Source: Lumbricus rubellus (lineage: Eukaryota; Annelida; Clitellata; Crassiclitellata; Lumbricidae). Taken from it: a DNA stretch of 64,000 bases. Made by a program: the position numbers and the translations under genes. Of the stretch, positions 26,040 through 35,730 are shown one piece after another (position 1 is the stretch's first letter; each line of letters starts with the position of its first letter). The notes under the pieces are model-generated. The model was not told the origin of the DNA. It searched no databases and was given only the letters and a program-made list of their open reading frames with translations. The DNA lies in contig OX243814.1 in assembly GCA_945859605.1 (NCBI GenBank), positions 21,617,201 through 21,681,200 on the forward strand, in the 5' to 3' direction.

Positions 26040-26040
<1 letters not shown>
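25746..26040 (-). mobile_element. LINE 3' UTR, copy A (minus strand)
   Basis: Two blocks match the 3' end of copy B: CAACATTTATTGAAAAACCA with CTCAAGC at 25,748, and GCATTGTTCTCGTC...GCAACGGCGTTG at 25,983-26,038. Between them lies a large imperfect inverted repeat made of CTCTCCATCCGTCTCTCTAG and its complement around a (GACA)n core. The copy is cut off at 26,040 by another (ATT)n array that runs to about 26,158. Confidence 0.65.
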
Positions 26041-26132
<92 letters not shown>

Positions 26133-26226
26133 ATTATTATTATTATTATTATTATTATATTATCCGAAGTAGTTCAATTCACAAAGGTATACAAGACAAC
26201 GAATAGTGTATATAAAGACTATGGAA

Positions 26227-26282
<56 letters not shown>
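26041..26282. repeat. Two (ATT)n arrays with a short unique spacer
   Basis: Arrays at about 26,041-26,158 and 26,227-26,282. The second is the 3' tail of LINE copy B. The 65-bp spacer shows no feature. Confidence 0.85.
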
Positions 26283-27660
26283 ATAACTTCAACATTTATT
26301 GAAAAACCACTCAAGCTGAAAACAAAACAAAAAACAGAAATGTGTTCAAGCATAGAGTGCATTGTTATCGTCTCCGGGGTAGGGTGTAAAAGTTCCTCTA
26401 AAAGCAACGGCGTTGAAACGCTGTGTACAAATTGAAATCCTCTGGAAGAGGTAGATTATTTCCCTCGGATCACCGGAAACAGCGGCACAACGGCGGCCCA
26501 ACTCCAATAGAAATTCCCGACCCGCGCGATTGATGGGGCCCAACGTTTCAATAGCGATCGGCACAAATTCGTGGGAGACAGGAAGCGTGGAATATTTGTT
26601 GCATTTTCGATCCGCCGCATGTTCCGCAGCACCTCCGGATTCCGTTGATGAAAAATGTAGATAAGAGACAGCACACGTGTGGATGGCTGTGAAGTCCCAG
26701 GCGATATATTTGCCTCTGGCCCATGGGACGAGGGTGGCTCCGTCTGGTCTTTTGCCGTCCGATCTTATCAGGCCTGGAGGCTCCTTAGAACTGGGGATGT
26801 TCGCCTTCGCGAGAGCCCTCCACACCAAGTCGTTGACCGCAAAGTGTCGGGCCGTTCTTCCAGTTGAACGTCTGCAGGCCAACCCGTGGTGACCTCTTGA
26901 GTCGGTGGTCTCTCCGCATTGACACTGGTGTGGTGTACACAAATCCAAACCAAGGCGCAGTCCAACGGCCACTCTGATTGCCTCATTGCTTAGATCCAAG
27001 CCACAGGCGGTAACAGGAATAGTTGATAGCCAGTCCCCAGCATGAGGGGAGGTCACCGCAAATAGTCTGGCCATGTTGACCGGATCGCTGTAGGCGGCCC
27101 ATATTGTTGTCCTGTCTACCTCAATCAGTGGTGCATCCCACACGCTCTGCCTGCTCCAAAGGGACTCTGCGCTGCTCGGCTGGGTGTTCTTGCGAAGTCC
27201 TCGAGCAATTCGTCGATGTAGACATCATCCCACTCCTCCTTGCACAAGATCAAACTCACGAGTGACTTGGTCGATGCGGCTGATGCCAAATAAGCTGAAG
27301 ATGCCAGCATCGAGACACGTCTAACTCCGAGTCCACCATCTCTAATTGGGAGTGTGGCTTGAAGCCATTGGATGTTGTTGAGGCTAATGTTGATGATGTT
27401 CTCTAACCCTTTGCGCATCAGATCATCCATTTTCTCGAGCAGTGGATGTCCATGGCAAGGGGAAGTTCTCAGCAAATAGGTAAGTTTTGCTGCCCCAAAA
27501 CTTGCCCGCAGCAAAATCAACGCTGACTGGGCTCGAAGGCAGGCCAAGTCCGTCACTGCTCGTTCTAGTATCTCGCTGTGCCTGAGCAGCGCCACGTCCA
27601 AAGCCTCTCCTCGGAACAGTGGAGCCCCCAGCAGGAGGAGCGACTCCATGTTCATCCGCT
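26283..27660 (-). pseudogene. LINE ORF 3' half: reverse transcriptase end, CCHC finger, restriction-like endonuclease
   Basis: Two overlapping minus-strand frames (27,655-27,125 and 27,143-26,346) read as one broken polyprotein C-terminus. The first part ('LLLLGAPLFRGEALD', 'LPIRDGGLGVRR') resembles the region after the RT core of R2-like non-LTR elements. The second has a zinc knuckle C-x1-C-x8-H-x4-C (CQCGETTDSRGHHGLAC). It is followed by 'KRPDGATLVPW' and 'IAWDFT', the spacing of a PD-(D/E)XK restriction-like endonuclease. 'SYLHF', 'DRKCNKYSTLP' and 'YLFQRIS' complete the domain. The frames are joined by a roughly 1-base frameshift at 27,150-27,190. The element is 5'-truncated at an (ATT)n array and ends at another, its own tail. 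Confidence 0.8.
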
Positions 27661-27672
27661 CGAATCCTTCGA

Positions 27673-27780
<108 letters not shown>

Positions 27781-27950
27781 AATTATTATCAGAGACTCAG
27801 CGTCGATACTCTGGAGGAATTCATTGAGACCTTTGGTGGCAAATTAGTCATGCTCTTGTAAGAAGTAGGAAGGAGAGACATGCATGATGGCTGTGGTGGC
27901 AGACCACGTATACAGCTTCACGCACATGCACTGACAGCTAACGGAAACAG

Positions 27951-28026
27951 GGACGGACGGACGGACGGACGGACGGACGGACGGACGGACGGACGGACGG
28001 ACGGACGGACGGACGGATGGACGGAC
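27951..28026. repeat. (GGAC)n microsatellite
   Basis: About 17 GGAC units. A short partly palindromic AT-rich duplication (ATACATGTATTGTATAATTA, twice) follows at 28,108-28,150. Confidence 0.95.
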
Positions 28027-28270
28027 AGGCAGGATGGTGAAGGAACGAGAGCAGAATGAGGCAGCGAGAAGTACGCACAATGGTACATACATAATTATAA
28101 TTTTTTTATACATGTATTGTATAATTATATACATGTATTGTATAATTATAGGCCTAAGGGAATAAAAGGAAGAAGAAAGACGCATAATGGTAACTTACGG
28201 TCAGAGGTCGGGAACAGAGCAAACGAAATTAAGATATCGTAGTCTCGTAGAGACAGAGACAAAGAAACAT

Positions 28271-28406
<136 letters not shown>

Positions 28407-28989
28407 TGGAGCAGAAGACCAGCAAAGTCAGCGATAATGTTATAGTTTATAGTCTGACCTCTGCATGGTTAGCACTCCTCTTAATATTAATATGTCATAT
28501 ACAAGGAACCTTCTGCAGCGTACGCTACTGTCGATGGTATTTTATAGGTATAATATTATGTATCCGTGGAGAAGGACAGAGAGATCAAAACAGAGACAGA
28601 GACAAACAGACAGAGAGAGAGAGAGAGACAGATCGACTGCACTCATGGCCATGCATGGACTGCAGTGAGCCACATCGTCGTCGTTCAAGAGAGGATTACT
28701 CTGTCAATAGAGAATGTCTGTTGTCATCAGCTTCACTCTGCACACGAAGTCTGTCTCCACAGCCTCGACTGCTCTACAACGTCCGTCCGACCGTCCGTCT
28801 GTCTGTCCTTCAGACACCGCCGAATATATATTCGAGACGCACATGATGTGATGTGTGAGCGATCGACTTGATCGCTGCAGGAAGGAAATCGATTTTGCTC
28901 TGACCAGTCTCCTGCTTCTGCAGCTTTCGTCGTCGTCGTCGTCGTCGACCCATTGACGAACGGAAGAGCAGATGGATGGATGGAGGCAT

Positions 28990-29130
28990 GACCGGAGCAG
29001 AAGGAGGAGGAGGAGGAGGAGAGGAGGAGGAGGAGGAGGAGGAGAGGAGGAGGAGGAGGAGGAGGAGGAGGAGGAAGAGGAGGAAGAGGAGGAGGAGGAG
29101 GAGGAAGAGGAGGAAGAGATGGAAGAGCGA
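28990..29130. repeat. (GGA)n purine array
   Basis: About 130 bp of GGA with GAA interruptions. Confidence 0.95.
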
Positions 29131-29404
29131 AGGGACGGACGAGCGCTGCCGGTCAGAGCGACGGTCCAATCTCATGACGACCTCATCAGCCGGAAAGTCT
29201 TTCGCGTCTCGACTGAGTCTGAAAGCGTTTAGCACATGAGATTATTTATTGCGGCTTCAAACGAATTACATGTAGGCCTACCTGCACTGCAGTACACGTG
29301 ATGCTGTGATGCATGAGACTGAATGCAGTTCTTCTCTACTCTGCAGTGCACTTTTCTTTCACACGCGCTGTCTCTTTACAATCATGTGGCGCCGAAGAGT
29401 AGAA

Positions 29405-29925
29405 GCAGGAGGACATGATGGAGGAGGAGGAGCAGGAGAAGGAGGAGCAGCAGGAGCAGAAGCAGGAACAAGAGCAGGAGCAAGAGCAGGAAGAGGAGGA
29501 GGAGGAGGAAGAGAAGGAAGAGGAGGAGGAAAAAGAGGAGGAAAAAGAGGAGTAGGACATGGATGAGAAGGAGGAGGACGACGAGGAGGAAGAGAAGGAA
29601 GAGGAGGAGAAGGAGGAGGACATGATGGAGGAGGAGAAGCAGGAGAAGGACTAGCAGCAGGAGCAGAAGCAGGAGCAGAAGCAGGAGCAAGAGCAGGAGC
29701 AAGAGCAGGAAGTGGAGGAGAAGGAGAGCAGGAAGAAGAGGAGAAGGAGAAGGAGAAGGAGGAGGAGGAAGAGAAGGAAGAGGAGGAGGAGGAAGAGGAG
29801 GAGAAAGAGGAGTAGGACATAGAGGAGAAGGAGGAGGACGACGAGGAGGAAGAGAAGGAAGAGGAGGAGGAGGAAGAGGAGGAGGAGGAGGAGGAGGAAA
29901 AGAAGGAAGAGGATGGCGACATGGC
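29405..29925. repeat. GGA/GAGCA purine array (long)
   Basis: About 520 bp of GGA, GAA and AGCAGGA units. It contains a roughly 220-bp segment repeated once ('GGAGGAGGACGACGAGGAGG' at 29,570 and 29,832). Confidence 0.9.
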
Positions 29926-30496
29926 TAATAATGTCACCCAACGACAAAGCGACGAATTGTCGGCGTTGGACGAAGAGGATTTTACGCTTGAAAGACAGAA
30001 AAGACAGATAATAAATTAGTCAGAATAATAATAAATAATTAAATGTGAATAATATGAGAGGAGACCGGCAGACGAACCGAGGGAAAGAGGGGAGGGAGTT
30101 AGGGAGGGAGATTGATGGGAACATCACAGTAAGAGCAGAGAAGTGTAAACATCCTCCAGTTTGCACAATAAGTTGTGATTCATGAGCGCAGCATCGATTC
30201 ACAGAGGTTGTAGCCTACAAAGGGAAGACAGAATAGGCCTAATTAGGAGATCATCCGATCGAGTCTTATTATAATTATATCAGTTGGAGAGTCAGAGGAA
30301 ACGGAGTGTTGGTAACTGTGGGTGTGGCCTATTGATCACGTGTATTCCATGAATTTCTGTCCAATAGTTTAGCTAACGAAGTGAGCTTGTTTAGGCTAAC
30401 TATAGCAACTATAGCCCGTAGGCCTATAAGCTTACCATCTTTTCCATCCTCACTTTCATCACTACCGTAAGCTTGCGGACAGGACATCTGCAGAAG

Positions 30497-30730
30497 TGGG
30501 GCGCGGTGGTGTACTGGGTAGACCATATATATGTTCATTGCCTTGCAGTCGGAGGATTTCAGGTTCGAATCCACCTCATGTTGCCACGTAGGGAGCTTAA
30601 TTGGGCAAGTCTTTCACTCGCAAATCGCAATTATTTCTCAGCGCTTCGGCGTGAAACTCCGATGAAGTGTCCGCGCTGAAGTCGGGAGCGCTTCTGAGTT
30701 GAGATCGAGCTTAATTGAAGGGCCGATATA
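30497..30730 (+). mobile_element. tRNA-derived SINE
   Basis: Has an exact A box (TGGTGTACTGG, 30,507-30,517) and an exact B box (GGTTCGAATCC, 30,562-30,572), correctly spaced. These sit in a GGGGCGCGGTGG-type head, followed by a non-tRNA body. No full acceptor or anticodon stem structure is evident, so it is a SINE and not a functional tRNA. The 3' limit is approximate. Confidence 0.65.
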
Positions 30731-31290
30731 ACAAGTGCACATGCAAACAAATACTTAAAGGTAAGAGACGATTCAAAGAGTTTGTCAATGTAGCCTATAG
30801 CCTAATTGAAGAGTTTTGGCCGGGTTCGAGGTCTATAATGATGGAGTTCTATTTTGGAAGCTTAATTGACTATAAGGTCGTTGGACGACATCCATTGTGA
30901 TATAGGTTAGGCCTATAATTATATAGGCCTAGCCTATATTCGTTTATTTGAGAAAAACAATCTGACAATAACGCAGAAATGTTAACATGAGTGATAATGA
31001 ATAATTAAATTTCAGTTCGATTGTCTTAGATTAAGCTAGTAAATATTTTTATATAGGCCTAATGGTCGTGGAATAAATTGAGAGTTGTCCTTAATTTGGT
31101 GGGAGAATATGGTTGTGTGCTCTGGGTCTTAATTGATGAGAGGAGGGGGCTCAGAGGGGTCGGAGTGGAGGTAGGAGTTGGTGAAGTAGGCTACATGCTT
31201 GGGTTGTGTAAAATGGAGAAGAGGAGTTTTGCATCAGCTATGTTGGCAAATTCGGAGATTGTTGACCACATTTTTATATGTGAGCAATGG

Positions 31291-31355
31291 ATGTGGAAAG
31301 TGCTTGAGGAGAAGCTTATAGTACTATAAGCTTCTCCTCAAGCACTTTTTCCACA
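31291..31355. repeat. Near-perfect 32-bp-arm palindrome
   Basis: ATGTGGAAAGTGCTTGAGGA with GAAGCTTATAGT is followed immediately by its reverse complement. The only difference is two extra bases in the right arm. There is no spacer, so this is a strong cruciform/hairpin candidate. Confidence 0.9.
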
Positions 31356-32028
31356 TAGGCCTAGGCTATAGGGCCAAAAAATATAGGCTATCGAGATCAA
31401 CGTGGTCTGCATAACCTAGGCCTAGAGATACGTACGGCGCTCGTGAATAAGCTGGTGCCCCGTGCTTGGCTTTCTAGTAGCGCTTTAGATGACTGACGGC
31501 CGAGACAAGTCAACTTTTATTGTAGGCCTACCCTACACAGTGTGGTGCTTAGATTAGCCCTGCATGGGACTAGAACTATAGGCTTTAATAGGCCCTATAC
31601 TATAGGGCCTATAGGCCTATGTCTGAATGTCATACAGCATGAACCGTTAGTTCTGGCCACGTAGGTAGCCTACGGGTGTTAGGTTCTTGAGTGTAGTTAT
31701 AAACATAGACATAGGCCATTAGGCCTAGCCTACTACATTCTTGATCCATGATTGATACAGATCAAAATCACTCTCGCAGACGGACCAGAATGCATCACGC
31801 GCCCTAGTTACGTATTTGCCTTTTCAGTGAGTGCAGTGACCCGTCATGTTCGTCTCAAAGATCGCTGACGGGAACAGTTTCGAAATGAAAACATTACATT
31901 AGCCTATAGTCTATGATTATTACTTGTCTATAGCCTATAGGCTGAATAGGCTGAGAGCATGATGAGGATGAGATGACAGGTGAAGAGGTCGATGGCATAC
32001 GTTGTGATCACGTGTTCTTATGCACGTC

Positions 32029-32041
32029 GAAACAGAAACAG
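32029..32041 (+). promoter_or_regulatory. ISRE/IRF-element-like site at a candidate first-exon donor
   Basis: GAAACAGAAAC fits the IRF-binding consensus GAAANNGAAAC and is followed directly by AG|GTAAGAAC, a strong donor. It lies 3.5 kb upstream of the first coding exon of the IRF gene, so it could be the end of a non-coding exon 1 with autoregulatory potential. No TATA box or initiator can be assigned; this is inference. Confidence 0.3.
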
Positions 32042-32341
32042 GTAAGAACTGCTTCAAGCTTGGTAACTATAACACTGTCTAGTTATGATGTTTGCTGTTA
32101 GTTTTTACTTTTTGTCGAAACTCACGCGATATTTACTCGGCTTGTGAACGTTAAAAGACAAGTATTTGGCAGTTGAGTGATCTCAAAACTAAGTTCAGAC
32201 GCAAAGAAGTGGAGTGGAATCTTTCTGGAATGATCTGTTGACGCTTATTTTGCCCAATGCAAAGCCGCAAAGTGGGTCACGGAGTGAGTGAAAGGCCGCG
32301 CGGGTGTGGCTCTACACAAGTAGGCCTATACTTCCCTTTTA

Positions 32342-33297
32342 CACTGTGTCCCGATAAATTCCAAGGCTCTAATATATTAGTCTAGGCTTGGGATCTGAAA
32401 ATTACACTGTTAGAAGCAAATCATGTAACAATTTGCTAACCGGTGTTTTTAGACTAATTTGACCCTCCTGAAAACGAAAATCGCGGTTAGCAAACTGGAT
32501 TTTTAGCGGTTCCATGGGAAAACAAGATGGCGGACAAAATGGCTGACAATTGCTTCAAGTGATTAAAAGTAATGTATTGTATGTGATAGAAACACGGTTT
32601 TAGACTCTAAATTAAGACTATGGGGTTTGAGGAATGCAATGGAATCAAGGACATATATGTAGTACTGCGCAAAAACCAAAATGGCGGACAAAATGGCGGC
32701 CAGAATCTAAAATGGTCACAAACGGAGTTATGTATGCAGTAGAAATGTGATTTCAGAATCTAAATAAACATTTTCGAGGTCAAGAAATGCGATGGAAGCA
32801 AGGTCATATATGTAACACTGCACTAAAAACCAAAATGGCGGACAAAATGGCTGCCAGAATCTTAAAATGGCTATAGGTGAAGTCATGTATGTAAAGGAAT
32901 CATGATTTCAGGGTCTAAGTCAACATTTTAGAGGTCAAGGAATATGATAAAGCCAAGATCACATATGTAGCACTGCACGAAAACCAAAATGGCGGACTAA
33001 ATGACGGTCAGAATCTTAAATGCATTCCGAGAAATCCAACAGAAACATCGAAGAACTCCGCGAGCGAATTGTTAATGCTTGGGATGAACTTGATCAACTG
33101 GTCGTCGATGCTGCTGTTAGTCAGTGGCGTGTACGTCTCGAAGCATGCGTGGAAGCCAATGGCGGACATTTCGACCATGAATTATAGTTCCATAATATTT
33201 CAGGATTAAACTGTTTCTGGAATTTTAAAAATCTATCAATGTTTACTAATTATTTTTATATTTACCGTACAGCCTTGGAATTTATCGGGACACAGTG
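32342..33297. mobile_element. Tc1/mariner-type deletion derivative
   Basis: Perfect inverted termini (CACTGTGTCCCGATAAATTC at the left, exact complement at the right) flanked by TA at both ends (32,340-32,341 and 33,298-33,299). The interior is four tandem units of about 153 bp starting ACCAAAATGGCGGACAAAAT, followed by a transposase C-terminus. The catalytic part is missing, so it is non-autonomous. Confidence 0.9.
33020..33187 (+). pseudogene. Tc1/mariner transposase C-terminal fragment
   Basis: A 55-codon frame with 'ELRERIVNAWDELDQL' and ending 'CVEANGGHFDHEL' stop. This is the C-terminal signature of Tc1/mariner-superfamily transposases (C-x-x-NGGHF). The DDE catalytic domain and HTH are absent; an internal deletion has been filled by the 153-bp tandem repeats. 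Confidence 0.8.
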
Positions 33298-33360
33298 TAT
33301 ATTCGAAATCAATACAATACAGCTTATAATGTTCATAAGGTGCCTTTAAACAAAGTCTTA

Positions 33361-33911
33361 GGCACGGGTATAGAAGTATCCATGTGCTCAGAACGTCAAA
33401 TTTGTCTTACTTACCTATGCATATGAACGTAAGGATTCAAACGCGCCTATTCCCAATGTTCTAGAATGATCCTGTGATTTTTTAGAATTTTTCGAAAATG
33501 TACAGAAATACATGGGAATTTCGTATTTAACTTCGGTCTCGCCATATAAACACATACATTCCAATGACGTCACGAGCGATCACGATATTTAAAATTTTTG
33601 TAGCGCAGTCACTAATTATCTACCCAAATTAGAAAATTGTTGATTGCGCTCCAAACATTCTTAGAATAATATAGTGCTCGTGACGTCATTAGAATGTGTG
33701 TACACAACATGATTGAACGTTCATTGCAGTGAAATTTGAATTTAAATACGAAATTCCCATGTATTTCTGTACATTTTCGAAAAATCATAAAAAATCGCCG
33801 GATCATTCTAGAACATTGGGAATAGGCGCGTTTGAATCCTGACGTTCGTATGCATAGGTAAGTAAGACAAATTTAACGTTCTGAGCACATGGATACTTCT
33901 ATACCCGTGCC
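33361..33911. mobile_element. Fold-back element with long inverted repeats and 8-bp TSD
   Basis: The left terminus GGCACGGGTATAGAAGTATC is matched by its complement at the right end. The arms stay complementary for about 200 bp with divergence toward the centre. Flanks are AAGTCTTA at both sides (33,353-33,360 and 33,912-33,919). Each arm carries a TGACGTCA (33,565-33,572 and 33,681-33,688). The 8-bp duplication suggests hAT or P superfamily. No coding capacity. Confidence 0.85.
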
Positions 33912-33965
33912 AAGTCTTATTCAAAGGACGCGTTACAGTGTATTAGTTGGCCTATTTAAAGCAGA

Positions 33966-34176
33966 CAGTGGCGCAACTAGGGGGGTGCTGGGGGGTGCTT
34001 GAGCACCCCCCGGGCCAAAAAGGTGACCCACGCAATTTATCCAAATCCGATGAGTTTTTGTGGGTGGAGGTGGGGGGGGGGGTAGCCCGGGTAAGTGAAC
34101 TTTTGGTCTTTCAGTCTTTCAGATTACACAATCAATTCTGAGCACCCCCCAGGAAAATGTTCTGGTTGCGCCCCTG
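33966..34176. mobile_element. hAT MITE with perfect TSD
   Basis: Starts CAGTGGCGCAACTAG and ends CTGGTTGCGCCCCTG, 211 bp, flanked by identical AAAGCAGA on both sides (33,958-33,965 and 34,177-34,184). GGGGGGTGCT boxes lie just inside each end. No coding capacity. Confidence 0.9.
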
Positions 34177-35212
34177 AAAGCAGAGATGAATTTTAAGTTC
34201 AGATTTAGAAATAATATTAATTGAGGAGTAGGCCTAAGCTTATTTCTTGTCTGGTTCTGTTGATGAGTTCTATTCAGCTGTTCTAGCTTTATAACATCGA
34301 AACCTATTTTATTGGTTACGTAGAAATGCGAGGTCATTTAAAATATTGCTGGAATCGAGATTATCCAGTAGCCTATGAGCTAGCTAGTCATCTTTCACCT
34401 CCTGTCTCCTCGGTGCCATTGCCATGAAGACAAAATAATGTCTTCCATGTAGCCATGTTTTCTATAATTTCTTTTGCTTCACCACTTTTTCAGTTCTTTA
34501 AAACTTTTGAAATTAAAAAGATGAATTCAGTTAAAACTTGTCAGGTAGTTTTAACTTTATCCTGTGGTGTTTCTTCAGATCAACGAAGAATCCAAGCAAT
34601 CGGCAGATGCCACAGATTGTGCAGAAATCTAATTCAATATAGGTAGAGCAAGCACTCATAATGACAATAATATTGTATTTACTGAGAAGCAAATGATGCA
34701 GGAACATCTTTGAGTGATGGTGTGATGAAAGTTGTTCAATATTTTGCACGTACTTTGAGAAAGTAGTAACACCGTGGCCTATAAATTATATCAATGTTCA
34801 ATGGTCTTGCATGTATTGTATTGTATTGCACGGTGGTCAGTTGAGATGGGTTGGCATGGTAGTCAATTGGTTGGAAGACTTGACTTGTTACCGATTAATG
34901 TATGGCTTCAAGCATTTCAGAGGTTGTGAGCTAAGTTAATGTGTTACTATGCAACATTGTGTTATAATAATTATGTTTATTGCTATGGCATAAGATCGTA
35001 TATGATATTAAGTTTAGCACTGATCACACGCTGTCCTCTACACTTAAATGCTATGGGCTTGTGCTAGTGTCTGGTATCTATATCATCATAATATGTCACT
35101 CCGATGGGTTGCTGTGGGTGTGATCTAATTGTATCTAATGTCCAAAAGTGAGTAGATATAATTTACACACAGATTGATAGATTTGACATGTCTTCAGTCA
35201 AATGTTGGTGTT

Positions 35213-35332
35213 GTGTGTGTGTGTGTGTGTGTGTGACTGTGTGTGTGTGAGACTGTGTGTGTGTGTGTGTGTGTGTGTGTGAGACTGTGTGTGTGTGTGT
35301 GTGTGTGTGTGTGAGACTGTGTGTGATTGTGT
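35213..35332. repeat. (GT)n with GTGAGACT interruptions
   Basis: About 120 bp of GT divided by three GAGACT spacers. It lies 190 bp upstream of the first IRF coding exon. Confidence 0.95.
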
Positions 35333-35523
35333 TATTAATATATAAATTAAATTATTCTTACTGGATTTGCCTGGTCTAGTTGAGATTAAAAATCATAGCA
35401 TTGTTTTTATTTTCAGCCTGCTTAAAGACGAATAAATTGCCATAAAATCTAATCCTAATTCTTTATTGTTTTTCTAGCATGCATGTATGATAGAATCCTA
35501 TTTCTTTGTTGTAATATTCTAGC

Positions 35524-35730
35524 ATGCATGACATTGCATGTATGATGGAAGATGACGGAGAGAAGCAGAATCATCATCGCATCCTTCTACGTCCGTGGCT
35601 TGAGCAGATGCTGGAGACAAACAGTATTCCTGGTCTCGAGTGGTACGGTGAGGAGAAGACGATGTTTCAAGTTCCATGGAAACACAGAAGCAAGAAGGAT
35701 TGGTCTTTAAGAGACAGTCGTGTATTTCTC
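35524..35730 (+). CDS. IRF gene, first coding exon (DNA-binding domain, N-terminal half)
   Basis: An acceptor (GTTGTAATATTCTAG) lies immediately upstream, which implies at least one upstream non-coding exon. The exon carries tryptophans 1-4 of the IRF repeat and ends at CTC|GTAAGA, a strong donor. The junction reads RVFL|EWARN, the same intron position as in vertebrate IRFs relative to the LFRSWA region. Confidence 0.8.

Noticed and set aside
30507..30572. Functional tRNA gene
   Set aside because: A and B boxes are present but there is no complete acceptor stem or anticodon arm; a SINE fits better.
34575..34644. Additional coding exon between a TTTCTTCAG acceptor and ATAG|GTAGAG
   Set aside because: The only frame that avoids early stops is short and has no IRF similarity; it could at most be a non-coding exon.
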